Of a stretch of DNA of 64,000 bases, positions 52,201 to 64,000 are shown one piece after another. The DNA is from Lineus longissimus. Lineage: Eukaryota > Nemertea > Pilidiophora > Heteronemertea > Lineidae. The translations under genes and the position numbers were made by a program. The notes beneath the pieces were generated by a model. It was not told where the DNA came from. It ran no database searches and worked only from the letters and a program-made list of their open reading frames with translations. The number at the start of each line of letters is the position of its first letter. The first letter of the stretch is position 1. The stretch is from the NCBI RefSeq assembly GCF_910592395.1, contig NC_088312.1, positions 5,828,001 through 5,892,000 of the forward strand, read 5' to 3'.

Positions 52201-55200
52201 GAATGTCAATAGGAAAGAGTTGGCGCGAAAACATTCCTAAGAGTTCGATTTCATCTCAAGGTACACAGAATCACCAGTACATCTTGATATGTAACTGTTA
52301 AGAAATTAACTCGTGGTTTTGGTCAAATTAAGTTGGCGCAAACCTCCGGGGAGGATCATCGAGGCTCACCTTGAGCTCTCGGCGCGGTGTACAATTGTGC
52401 GGTTGTGACCAAGGTTTCCATAACTTCTTTCGCGGTTTACCACGTGCCGGAGCTAACTGTCCAGAGTGCCGTCGGAGAGAACCCATTTGTAAACATCATA
52501 TATCAGTTGCAAGAGATTGCTTTGGTCGAAAAGATAAATTCTTGGTGCAGTATAGTTGGATGTTCTCGCTACAAACGATGAAAAGTTAGGTGGTGCCTGT
52601 TCTACGCTATGACCCACAAGGTCAAACAAACATGTAATCAGCGCCGCCTTTGACAATGCTCCCTTAGTGCATGTTGTATAGAAGAAGGGTAACCTGATCC
52701 TGAGCAGGCCGTCACTCAAATACTTTGTGTCGAGTAATTTGATTGGCCACCCGTTTATGATGGTGCGTCCGGCGGATTTCCAGGCCCTTTGTGTCGGCGG
52801 TGAAAGGAGGAGACTTTAGGACTGATATTCACCGCCGATAAGTCATCTTGACCCTCAAGCCTTGGATCCACTCCGCCGACCCGGACTCCGTTACACCATG
52901 AGGGGAGGTAACGGACCGATTAAATCTGATGGTTCAGAATGCCGATAAGTCGACATGCAAAACACTTGCGCTAAACGTCCTTTTGACCTTAACAATTTCA
53001 ACAACATCTACAGCTCCAACCGTTCGGAAAAAAATAGAGATTGTGATACACTTATAATTCAACGGAGAGGCGTTCAGAATGACTAAATTAGTGCCCCGGA
53101 CAAGAAGAGTCTTTTGTCCTTGTAGCCCGACGACCAAGAGCGATCAATTCCAGTACAGCACGGAATAGCACCCAAATACTTATGGCTATTGAACGGTCCG
53201 GTTGATCTCATTAAAACCCTAATTAATTAGACTTCAAAGGGTGCCGACAATGAGGGCGATAATGGAATCAAACACCGCTCTTACCATCTCGGGTGTTGCG
53301 TTGCGGCGTTGAAGAATTCGTTGGTCTTGAGTTACAAGTTTAGAAGACAATTGGACAATCAGTCTTAGAATTAGAACGTCCTTGGGAAATGCGTCTTTAG
53401 ATGACAACGTCTTGACGAGTTTTTAATCATGCGCATATTTGAGACAAATGTGAAATACATGTAATTGACATCACACTTCAATGGACAATGAGAGCCGCAA
53501 CGTTCTTTGATATTTGCCGCACCAAACTATAAGGACTATGGAAACGAAAATCCCGTCAATAGACGCGCGCTGACCCCCTACCTTTTGAAGAGAAACGTGG
53601 TTCAGCGCAGGGTTGCGAGGTCAGAAATCACACAAAAATGCAAGAGACCAATTCAGGTCGTTTACGAATTTTCTATCAGAGAAATAATGTCTTATAAACA
53701 CAAATTGATTGTGTTTGCATGGCGTTAGAATGAAGTCGCGTGTCGTTGATGCGCGAAAAGCAAGGAATAGGGCTGTGTCGGCTTCGGGATATATTTTTGT
53801 TAAAGAGAAACAATATTTTGATAAAGCAAATCTGATTCCAGAGTGAGTGACCTTCTCATTTCTAGAATGTGGTGAGCATAGAAATAAATATAACTTGAAG
53901 AGATGAAGCATTTCTTGTGTACGAGCTCTTGAAGAGTAACATTTTCTAATATTTTCAGTAAATTATTCTCTTTTGCATAGAGAAAGATTTACACAATATC
54001 TTCCGGAACAAATAACTTTGGTGATCATTAATTCAGTTTTTATCCCAGTGTTTGACTCCATTTTGGCGCCAAGTAGTACCAGCATCCTCCAAAACATAGA
54101 TTCATGAACCTGGAAAAGGAGAAGTGCTGTATAATCCCTTTATTCCTTGAGAAGGATTAATGTGAACAAAAAGATACCATTATTTTGTTTTTACAAGTGC
54201 CACCACCATGTAGATTGCGATGACTTCTAAACGGAAAACTGTGTTAAACTTTAGTCACATCCATTCCAGTTCTTGTGCTGTCATCTCCTGTCACTCATAA
54301 CACAAGCACGACCTATTTAGTCAGGGAGTGGGAAACTGGTTTCAAAGCTCAGTGTCTAGACAATGCCAATAGGATGGCTTCATCTTCAGAATCGTTGACA
54401 CACAGCAACAGCAGTCATTAAATCGACTACCCAATCACTGTGCAAGTGGCATATTCTGCTACATCCAGATCTTTTGTATTAAGGGAGCTTCCATAAAGCA
54501 TGTACACACTTAAACATCGATTTTCGGACCCTCCTACCCCCTGTACACTCTGGCCAAAACCACTCATGAACATATATGCATCACCCTGTATGCATATGCG
54601 TCAGTTAATGGTGAATTGATCCGCTGCTAGCAATTGTGTTTTGTCCGGGAACCCAATACATATCAACTCGCCATGAACTAGCCCAATATAATTAGCCCCC
54701 ATGAGGTGGCACTCAATTGGTCAGACGAATGTATTGCACGAGTCCGCCCTCTAGCTGGAATTGATGCGATACTGAATAATACCGCAGGACGGCAACAAAC
54801 TCATATGCGAAGGTTCCAGCTGGAAAATGGTGCTTTGGAATGGACCCCTCCCCCTCGGTACGCACTCCATTTCCCCTGGCACCAACCCTCTTTCCCCCCA
54901 TCTTGATCCTCAATGTATTGACATAGCTCAGCTTCTAGACAACGCGAGACGGAGGCAATACCGCTGGAAGTTCAGTTTGCTTCCTCCTTTGGTGTGTATA
55001 CTTAATGGATGCCCCACAACTCCTTATACAAAATTAATACAAAGACAGTGTTCTTACATAAAAGAGTGAATGATTAAAATGTTTATTCATCTAAGTAATT
55101 TGCTTGGGAAACTAGCTTACTACTGGTACCTTTAACAACATTCTAAAATGGTGGAATGACATCATTATGTATAACTTCAACTCTGACAAGAGATTAAAGC

Positions 55201-55671
55201 AGATATCTTGTCCTATTCTCCTCTTCACCTCTGATTTTGCAAATCTGCAATACTGTTCATCTACTTAAAATGCATTGGCAGTTAACATACTCAGTTACCA
55301 TCATTTCAATTAGAGAGAAAGTCCAAAACAGTTAAAAGTGAAGCTTTAGATTCTTTATCAGCAAATATTTGATATCAATCTCAATGTAGTTCTCTCATTT
55401 CGAAAGTTTTCTTAAGGACACAATTTCTTTCCAAACAGTCAATGGTGATGCCATCTACAGGCTGCAACACTTACTGAAATAATCAAATTGTTGAACAGTT
55501 GGCAGACTAAACAAAAAATCTGAAAGATATCCCAGGAGTATGATATCCTAAGATTTCCATTGAACTTGCAACTTTTTGAAAAGCGGTTGTGATAAGTGAT
55601 TGACAACAATATTCCTGATAAGAATCCAATTCGAATTGGAATACCATTTGTTTAACCATGTCTTTGAGTAC
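49289..55671. other. 6.4-kb gene-free region between NOTUM and SAP18
   Basis: No exon chain or family signature was recognised on either strand. The left part presumably carries the NOTUM promoter and 5' untranslated exon(s). A 10-bp stem (TCGGCGGTGA, 52794-52803, with its complement at 52829-52838) was noted. A minus-strand TTTATT-type poly(A) signal at 55082-55087 could serve SAP18. Confidence 0.5.
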
Positions 55672-56800
55672 TCAATAGGGTCTAGGCCTTCGGCCCGGAG
55701 GTGGACCACCACCAGCCCTAGGAGGAGTGATAGCAATATCAATATAATCACCGATATTGAACCTTTTACTGGCCAAAGAAACGTTGTCATCAGCTCCACG
55801 CTGTCCAGCACTAATTGTGCCTATCTCTCGCATGCGATACATAGGCCCCCTCTGGTCAGGGTATATGATTGCAAAGTCAAAATATGTTCCCTTTCTCCTG
55901 GCGTCCGGGTTGACTTCTTTTACAAGTCCAGTGAGTTCTTTTAGGGTGGCATCCATCCTTAAAGAAATAAATACATTAACTGTAATTACAGAAAATATGG
56001 AATATTTTGGAAACACACAATCCCTGGAGCATATTGAATGACAAGAGTTGTCTTTGTGGGAACATGTCAGAATATAAACATAAACATTGGGAAATAATAC
56101 CAGATATTCAAAATAACACCAGACTGGTTTTGCACGTTTTGTGATAGTTTCAATAATCGGAGACCTTTATAGCCCTTTTTTCAAGCTCACACAAGAACAA
56201 AAGACTTATCAAGCTTGAGTCTAGAGATGGATTCAGCAAAACACCACAACTCACCAAGTATAAATCTGCAGTTCATTTGACGGGGTGTTCCCTCTTGCAA
56301 ATTCCCTCATCTCATGATGGCGCCCCATGTTACAAAAGACCCTCAGGAGAAGCGGGCATGTCTGAAAAGCAAAATGATTATTATCTGATCATGCATTCCT
56401 AAAGACCAGTGAGTGAATGAGACGAAGTTCATAAAGAATCAATCAGTCAAAAATTGGTAAAATCATGCTTTATGCAGGGAAATTCTTGATCAGGAACAAG
56501 CCATTTGAGGCAAAATACTGACCAATTTCTCCAGTGATTGCTTTGCGTGCAGTGCCCTTCTTTCGTGAAATAAAGAATAGGAATAGGGACATGTCGAAAT
56601 TAGAGAACATGTCGGGTTGGATAGAAGTAATGGCAACATTTCCCTGTTTCAGAATTTTTGCGCCATCAAAAGTTATATCACCTCGTAGACAAATATATAT
56701 ACTACATAATCAAACAATCAGATATATATACTTTTTCCCTGTTTACTGGTTTCTCGGGTTCTTTGTCGCCCACAATTAAGGATTCAACATGAGAAGCCAT
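55672..56800 (-). CDS. SAP18: SAP18, histone deacetylase complex / ASAP splicing complex subunit (153 residues)
   Basis: Ubiquitin-fold protein of the Sin3-HDAC co-repressor and of the ASAP/PSAP complexes (with RNPS1 and Acinus/Pinin) attached to the exon junction complex. Exons: 56732-56800, 56255-56361, 55672-55957; phases join to give exactly 153 residues, the length of human SAP18. Conserved features: EKPVNREKTCPLLLRVF (exon 1-2 junction), GRHHEM, NELQIYTWMDATLKELT (exon 2-3 junction), ARRKGTYFDFAI, FNIGDYIDIAI and a Pro/Gly/Arg tail ending RPRPY. Two pairs of exon joins fall inside conserved motifs, which confirms the gene model. Confidence 0.96.
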
Positions 56801-57520
56801 GTTGTTTTTTGGTTTTTTGTCCTGTTGTTGTTGTCGCAGAGAATATCGCGATTAACCGCATAGCCGTCTGTCTTCGGGGACCGTCTACGGCGGGATTGGG
56901 TCAATCCTTCGAATTCGAAGGATGGAGGTTAGGAACCTAGACCGATGCTGGCCGGCCCGCCCGCTCGCCCTACTACAAGTACAGCATAGTGGATTGAAGT
57001 CTATTTAATGGGCTAATTGGGGTGGGCTAGGTGGGTCTTATTGCCAATCAACGAACCGACCAATCAAATTGCTGGAAATCTTCAGCACGTCCTGATATTT
57101 ATACAATGTCAAGTAACGTGGAATAGGCGAGTTCTTGGTGGATTAACTTCTTTTTTTATCGAATTGTTCGCTCGCCAAAGCGGGTAAATAATCCACTGTT
57201 GAGATAAATAGACAGGTTAGTATCAGTTTATATCTTCTATTAGTTTCGTTGAGTATCGATCGACTTAATGAGTGATTTGAACTCGTTTCCAAGGGACGTA
57301 CTACACTGTTGGGGGTTATGACTTTGAACACCCACTTGCCAATTTTCCCGATAGTGGCGCCACTGTCTAATCGTGAAAAATATGACAAGTCCAACAGTCG
57401 TTTTAGTATGTACCGGGCATTATCCGTGAGTTATATGAAAACATTATTTAAATAAAAAAGATGTATTTTGGCATAAAGAATACAATTCCCAAAACCTTAT
57501 AAATTTTAACCCCGTTTGTA

Positions 57521-57680
57521 AGGATGTGTGCTCTGACACGCCAAGTTGACCCGGAAGTTGCGGCGGTCCTCGAGGCCGCGGGTACCAGATGTGACCTGTA
57601 AAGTATATCTCCTTATCAAAGAAAACACTGCGTTGTGCTCATCTGCCTATAATCATGCTGCGAATAAATTAACGTTCCCG
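57521..57680. repeat. Diverged copy of the inverted-repeat element found at 13.4 kb
   Basis: It matches 13,371-13,532 in order and orientation with many substitutions: TTGCGGYRGTCCTCG / CGCGGGTACC block, CTCCTT..CA.AGAAA, then ACTGCGTTG(T/C)GCTCA, GCCTATAA and AAATTAACGTTC. The match runs through the arm into the spacer. A second arm was not found here, so the copy is probably truncated. It lies between SAP18 and the next gene. Confidence 0.6.
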
Positions 57681-58124
57681 CCAAATGTGCACGATTTGGA
57701 TGGGAGCGCAAGGTTTACATCATTAAATTGTTGGTATAAAATTCGTTTTTCATCAAAATAGTTACATGGCATTGCAATGGCTTGGTGGACTGAATGTGTG
57801 GTGTATTGGCAGCATTGATTATCTTAAAGGGACAATATAGGCAGCAGCTAGGCAGGCAAGATAAAGTTACTCGAAGTCGCCAATAGGGGTCTCTCACATC
57901 TCATAGTACGTCAAAATAATTCACGTTTCTAGGAGGAATGCATTTTGTGCTGAGTCTGACATGACCTGTGTATATAAGTCACCGGAAAATGGCCAAATTA
58001 GCCTTTCTGCTCCTGCCTATAGTCCCCCTTTAATTCATTAAGCTGACTACAAGATCAAGGGTAAGAAATACCTTGGGCCACTCAGTCGTTTACTTTTGCA
58101 GCATTATTTTTCTCTCCAGAAAAA

Positions 58125-61100
58125 ATGGCCAACGTTGTTGGCTTTGATGATGCAGCCAATACTGGCGATGGGAAGCATTTAGCAGCTATTGCTGGAGCTG
58201 CAAGTGGCATTCTTGAGCTCTCTGCCCTTCTTCCTGCTCCAGGGCTCCGCAGAGCAGAAAGTTCAGAGGCACTCAATATTTCACTTCATCAGGTAAAAAA
58301 AATACTAACAAGCGTTAGATGGACTATGTCCTGTCAGTCAGTGTCATTGCAGCATGACATCTTCGACAAGAGAAACAATGATAAAAATCATCAATTCAAT
58401 TTTATGAGCTGCCCGAGTCCAGACCATTCTGTTGTGTTCACCAGATCTTCACTAATTGAAGACCCTTTGATTATTTTACCGAAGGAGGCCAGTATATGTG
58501 TTGTATCCTTGCCACATCATTATTGTCATGTACATTCATGAGAAAAAGATTTAAAAGTCGTAGGCATTTTCATGAGCAATCGATGGTGCTTGAGTCCCAC
58601 TAACAAAAAACTTAGTGATAACTTTCTACGTTTTCACTTTCTTTCAGTGTGCTCGAGATGGAAATGTGGATAACATGCGGCGCATCCTTGATCAGTTGTC
58701 ACCCAATCAGATCAAGCGGCGGATAAACCAACATGACGAAGACCTCCTCAGTCCTTTACATTACGCATCACGATACAATCATTTCAACATAGTCAAGTTG
58801 CTAGTGGATAGAGGAGCAAGTGAGTGCATCTCAACCTGAATTGAATGCAAGGGGGAAAAAGTTTAGACACTCATTTTGGCAGGAGAAGTGCTCTGTACAA
58901 TAATTTGGAATAATCAGATTTCTATTCCAAATATCAATTGTACCTACAGGGATCTGACTGATAGTTGAAACTGGGATGCAAGTCTAGACAAGAGAGTTGG
59001 TTACAGGTTGTTGGATAATAAACATGTACATGTAGCTCATTGGTGGGGTCTTGGGGGGCCTCCCCCAGAAAGATGTCACTAATCACCATTTTGATGAATT
59101 TAAAAGTAAAAAAATTGACACAGAAAACGTGAAGTATTTTTGTGTCGTTTTATTCCAGATGTAAATGATAAAGGAGAAGACAATGCCACACCCCTGCATT
59201 ATGCAGCACGATACAGACGTCAGAGGGTGATAAGGTCACGCTCTCTTGAGCCTGCTGAAACAGTTGATTTGAAGGTAAGCTAAGATCATAATTATCTAGT
59301 TTAATAACAAATTTCAAATTAGTTTACATGCAGTTAGAAGTGGTTAATCATCTAAAGAATTAAAAAGACTAACTTTGTCCTTTAGTGCTGGTATTGGTTT
59401 CTCTTGTGTTTTTAGACTTAACATTCACCTGATGTGGCATGTACATGTACAGTTCAAATCACAATTATGATAGTTGTTTGGTTTGTTCGGTAAAAAATAT
59501 TTAATATCTGATTGTTTGATGGGACGGATGCAAAAAGTCCAGTAAAGACATCTGTAAAAACTTGGATACCGCTGATGGCCAATAGGCAAATAGGCCTGTT
59601 TCTGGGATGGGATGGTTTTATATCAATCATCCCACATGAAGTACTCTTGTAGTTTTGGCTATCATAACCCAGCACACATTCTACTTATTTGTTGGTCGTC
59701 AAAGCAGTGTAACCTTTCTGACAAGTCTGCAGATACAATGTGGGCTGTTTTGGCCTTTTGACAAAGCCTTTTGGGCGAGATATTAAGGTCAATGGCCATG
59801 TAGGCCTACTTGGTTTCAATCAAAATACTCTCCATGTAGGCCTTCACTGTAAAACTAAAAATGACAGGCACATAGAAAGATGTATACACATTGCTTTGCC
59901 ATTGTGCTGTTTATACCCCGCATTTTACCATATTGACAATCAGGCTTGAAATCTGTTTAGAAACCTTTTTCTAACAGTTAACCAAAATCATGCCCAACCA
60001 AAAAAAGGTGGCTCCAGAGATTTCCAGGAGTTGACAAATGTTTCTAAAAAGTGGTAAACAATTGATGTTTCTAGCGAAAAAGAAAGGAGAAAGATGCGGA
60101 GTCAGAGGCTGAAGATGATGTAATAAAGTATCTGGCCACATCACAGTATAATGCTATATTTGCAGTAAGTCCTCTCAGAGGTTGTGCTTGTTGGTCATCC
60201 TGTTGTGGCGGCCTTGTTATTCTTGTTACACATCTCAGCTGCATGCATATCTGTTCACATTCTAATTGGTCATGTTGGTCAATATTGGATCCCTATTTTC
60301 CTGAGTACCAAAAGGCACTCTATCACCAAAGCTGCTCTTGTTCTAATTTCAAGTGGTATCAAAGGTTTTTAGCTATACAGCAAATATCATAAAAAAACAT
60401 TTTCTGAACTGTTGTGAAATGCATTTCTTGTGGCCAGTCCCCATTTTCATAATTGTTGATGACGTGATCCTGACCTATCAATGCCTGTGTATACAAGGTT
60501 TATATTGGTCGTGTAGATATCTGTTTGATCAATGGAAAATCAATAACTCACTTATCAAATTACAAAACAGCAACAAGCTTTGATTTGTCTGTTTACCCGA
60601 GTACCTAACCCTTTCATGCTTGCAGCAATTCAAAGTCCGTCCACCCAAACCCCGAACCTCAGATCAATCACAGGCACTTTTTGCAAAGCACGCTGAAATT
60701 GGTCAAAAGGATCAAATGTAGCTTCTTTTGAAAATTTGGTGGTGTTTTTTTTAGTATATTGGGAGTTTTCTGTGCTGGATATCTTGAATTTCTTGATCAC
60801 AATTCACATGTATTTTGTTGTAAAATTGAGGAGATTTTGCCTTCAGTATCAAATGAGATGTCTATGGCCTGCTGTGGCACTGCGTATACAGTAAATGGGC
60901 TGTAGTGTCACAGATAAGACATGAATGCCTAATGCCTTGTTCACTAACTTGTCCTGTTTCCATGATTTTTCCCTTCGACAGCATTCCGGGCATGTCTCAA
61001 CTGATAGCGGTATAGATAGCGAAGCTAACAACGTAATTATGCCACAACTTGAATCTCACCTTGGCACAAAATGGCCGACAAATGCATAGGATCTGATTGG

Positions 61101-63979
61101 GTGAATCTGAAGTGATGAGAAGCAAAAGAAATTTCTTTATGTGATCAAAACATATTTTTCTGCAACAAGTCCTTGTAAATGTCTCAGAGACCTAATCATA
61201 ATCGATGCATTTGCGCCATAACACCCTTTTGATTTGCTTAGCTTCTGAATTTGTAAACTGCAGGCTTATTTGGTCCATATTGGCTTCTCATACTAAGTGC
61301 TGAAAGCAGATTCACAACCTTGTCTGCTAGAGATTTTGTTATCTAATTTTCAATATGGAATTTTTCTGAAGCAGTTCTTTCAAAAATGAATCTACATTCA
61401 GCAATTTCGATAAACTCAGTGTTTGTACCAAATTTGCCTGAGTAGGGTTACAACAACCATTTCAATGTCATTTGATTAGCATTTCAGAAAAACCCACACC
61501 ACAAGCAGTTACTATGATCACTTTACCGCCAGAAAATAGCTTCCACTTCCTTTTTTTTCGCTCAACCGCTTCCACATTATGCCTTGTCTGTCTGCTTTTG
61601 GTATCTTTATTATCGATTTACAAATACCCGATTTCATATGCTTGGTCACAATATGTTCTCTTGGAACATACCATGACAGACCATGGACATTGCACGACTC
61701 AGAGATAAATATCATGCATTAACTTGTATTTGCGTATTGTGATATTTCCTAGAGGTTAGATTGATTCTGCCAAATTTATTCCATCTCTACATCATTATGG
61801 ATAGGAAGAAGATTACTGCCATCCAGTTGTCAACTGTGGATCATTTCCCCTTGACTGATGAATATTGCAATGTTTTTTCCTCCATTTGCAGATACAGTAG
61901 CTTATGCAATTTGATATAAGAGTAATGGCTGCTACAAACACACAACGTGGTTAATATTATATCAAATGGTTGAAATAGTTACTGTGTGCTGTACATAGTC
62001 CTCAGTGCCAAATGTATCATATCCTAGTTTGCCATCAATTATTGCAATTTTCAATGTGGCTATTCTGCCTGGCAGTTCAGCCCATGTTTTTCTCATCCAT
62101 CATTTATTTTATAATGGGCATGGGTCCCATTTAGGGCTCTCTGTCTTTCTTTTGGAAATACATGTTCTTCACAACTAGAAGTGCACTGAACATTGCTTTC
62201 CATAACCATCCACACCCTTATTTTCCACAATGCTACTATATAGTCATTGACTATAGTTGCTAGGTAATCGATTTTTTTCAGATATTTTCAATACACCCAC
62301 AATTTCCCTTGACTGTTATCATATTGATTGTATATGTCTATGTTGATTGTACTATGGGTGTGTCACTTTTAACAGGGGACTTCTGCGTCCAAGGGGGATT
62401 TGTAATCCATCAAATAAAATGTGGCCTTATGAGGAAGACTTATTGATTGTGGCACTAATTTCTCGTTAGCCGTAAGTGCTATCTCGTTAAAAGCCACCAG
62501 GCAACTGTTGGTTGCTTACTTAAGTGAATTACCCACTTCATGATGGGAGCAGTGGGGTAATAATTCAATTCGGCAAATTGGTTGTTGCTTTGAATTGAGT
62601 TGATAGTTGTGCTGTTGATTGATCTCCTGAAGTATGTATTTTGTCTACCGATAGGTGAGTCTTCGTGTAAATGCAGATGATAGTTAACTAAGATAGATTG
62701 CTAACTATTCACTGACCATATTTATGAGTACGTTGGAAACATGAGAAACTTGGCAGGCCGCCGCACGGCTGAACAAGTGTTAAATCGCTACGCAAACAAG
62801 GGATTTTAGTCACTATGACGTCCGATACAGGCATGACAACAAGATGAGTGATTGCACTTGACTAAAATCAATCTGATGCATGGCGCTTTAACCAAAAAGA
62901 CAGCATTAAACATGGAAATATTGCGAAAACTGTTTCATTGGGTTTTCCTTATCACGACACCTTTTGGAAATTGTTGACTGGAACCTTTCTTTTTATTGTT
63001 GACAAATCGATTCTAATACTGAATTCCTCTCATTCCAGCTTGTTGCAAATAATGTTGGTGATGAAGAAAATGAGAAGACCACATCCGGGGCCCAAACTGA
63101 CATATCAACAACCGAGGGACATCAACGCAAGGGGTCCGTCGTTGGTCCAAAAGAAGAGGAGAGCATTGTCCGCTACCTGGTCCAGAAGGGTGCAAAGATC
63201 AATGCCTGTGATGACTATGGTCTTACTCCGTTGCATTACGCCGGCATGAGAGGAAATGAGGTGGCTGCCAAAGACCTGCTCTCCTTCACTGAGTGCATGT
63301 TTGAGGTAAAAACATAGCCTGATAGCATTTTGAATGATGCCAAGTAAGGTTACAGTTGATTTGAAATTACACCTACATGTAGTGCTGTATTAACGATGAA
63401 TTTAAGATGACAGTCTGTCAGAGTGGTGTGGTGGGTTTGACTCATTGCACCGGTCATAAGGTTGTGGGTGATACGTTCTCGAATATTTTGTCTAATTCTC
63501 AAAACCTGTTCAACTCAAAAGACTGTAGCTTGAAAAGAGAAGAGATAGATTCCTCGAAACTGCCATAGAAACGGTCTACTACCTGCACGCGATCTATCAG
63601 TAGGCGGGAAAACTGCGTAGCAGACGATCTTTTCAATGACACTCAATCATGTCAATGATAAAAAGCGTATTGGCGCCCATCCCAATTCGGTGATGGTGGC
63701 AGTTAAAGGGTTAATTCTTTGTCAATATGACATAAAGTGTGTCGCTTTCTTCTTATCCAGGCAACTGATAAGGGGCTGATGACAGCGCTTCATCTGGCCG
63801 CCACCCATAACCAGGTTGAGGTAGCACAGCTCCTGATCGATGCGGGGTGCAGCCTCCGGTGTTTGGATGAGGAACTAAGTACACCACTTCACTTGGCGTG
63901 TAGTGAGGGAAGTGAGCAGATCGTGCGCATGCTGTTTGAGGCTGGTGAGAAGCTGGACGGCTGGGTCACAATTTCACAG
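58125..63979 (+). CDS. Ankyrin-repeat protein, probable N-terminus of a TRPA-type cation channel, continues beyond window
   Basis: Exons: 58125-58292, 58648-58819, 59159-59274, 60075-60164, 63039-63305, 63761-63979; phases join (344 codons so far). Residues 1-56 are an Ala/Gly-rich leader. Ankyrin repeats follow: LSPLHYASRYNHFNIVKLLV..GA, ATPLHYAARY, then after a charged insertion (RKRKEKDAESEAEDD) and an acidic linker, LTPLHYAGMRGNEVAAKDLL, MTALHLAATHNQVEVAQLL and STPLHLACSEGSEQIVRML. Repeats interrupted by charged insertions with a long run of further repeats expected resemble invertebrate TRPA channels, but the six-transmembrane domain lies outside, so another large ankyrin protein is possible. 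An acceptor five bases before the ATG implies an upstream 5' untranslated exon. Confidence 0.75.
60626..60721 (+). other. Candidate alternative terminal exon of the ankyrin gene
   Basis: After a TTGCAG acceptor there are 31 open codons in phase 0, the phase left by the exon ending at 60164, and then TAG. The peptide is basic and Pro-rich at its start (KVRPPKPRTSDQ). If used, it would give a short isoform with about two ankyrin repeats. No clear poly(A) signal was seen. Confidence 0.3.
60982..61032 (+). other. Candidate 17-codon cassette exon of the ankyrin gene
   Basis: It has a TTCGACAG acceptor and a GTAATT donor and is phase 0 on both sides, so it could be inserted between the exons at 60075-60164 and 63039-63305 without a shift. 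It encodes a Ser/Asp-rich peptide (STDSGIDSEANN). Confidence 0.3.
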
Positions 63980-64000
63980 GTCAGTGTTTGGACTAAAATA

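Noticed and set aside
52371-52719. Frames on both strands around 52.4-52.7 kb
   Set aside because: No splice-linked partners or recognised motifs; treated as background.

Overview
The window is nuclear DNA of a bilaterian animal. Every long gene is split by short-to-medium GT-AG introns, and the exon phases close exactly once the introns are removed. The proteins are animal families (NOTUM, CHMP2B, SAP18, an ankyrin/SOCS-box protein, alpha-tubulin). A marine invertebrate, perhaps a lophotrochozoan, fits the gene content and divergence, but nothing here fixes the taxon. No tRNA, rRNA, CRISPR or prokaryotic operon structure was seen.

Layout: 1-14,494 (minus) is the N-terminal ~1,775 residues of UTP20, a huge HEAT-repeat ribosome-biogenesis factor whose 3' end lies left of the window. 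Head-to-head with it is CHMP2B (14,606-16,690, plus; ESCRT-III). An intronless gene for ~16 ankyrin repeats plus a SOCS box follows (18,397-20,535, minus). After a ~4.7 kb gene-free stretch comes a 17-exon gene (25,248-32,416, plus) for a DUF4062-NACHT STAND NTPase that ends in a cysteine-rich module. It converges on EEF1AKMT1 (32,551-33,983, minus). The interval 34-38.9 kb is repeat-rich: a ~121-bp minisatellite and an inverted-repeat element. Then come alpha-tubulin (38,904-41,615, minus), a complete 12-exon NOTUM (43,657-48,893, minus), a long non-coding interval with a near-perfect palindrome, SAP18 (55,672-56,800, minus), and the N-terminal ankyrin exons of a probable TRPA-type channel (58,125-63,979+, plus) that runs off the right edge.

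The genes are a typical animal neighbourhood rather than one pathway: ribosome assembly (UTP20), translation-factor methylation (EEF1AKMT1), membrane remodelling (CHMP2B), ubiquitin-ligase adaptor (ASB-like), cytoskeleton (tubulin), Wnt inactivation (NOTUM), splicing and transcription (SAP18). The least ordinary items are the STAND NTPase with a zinc-finger-like tail, the polybasic, convertase-site and His-rich insertion in NOTUM, the 183-bp palindrome at 49.1 kb, and a family of inverted-repeat elements with copies at 13.4 and 57.5 kb. Exon boundaries were derived by reading splice signals and phase; they have not been checked against transcripts.
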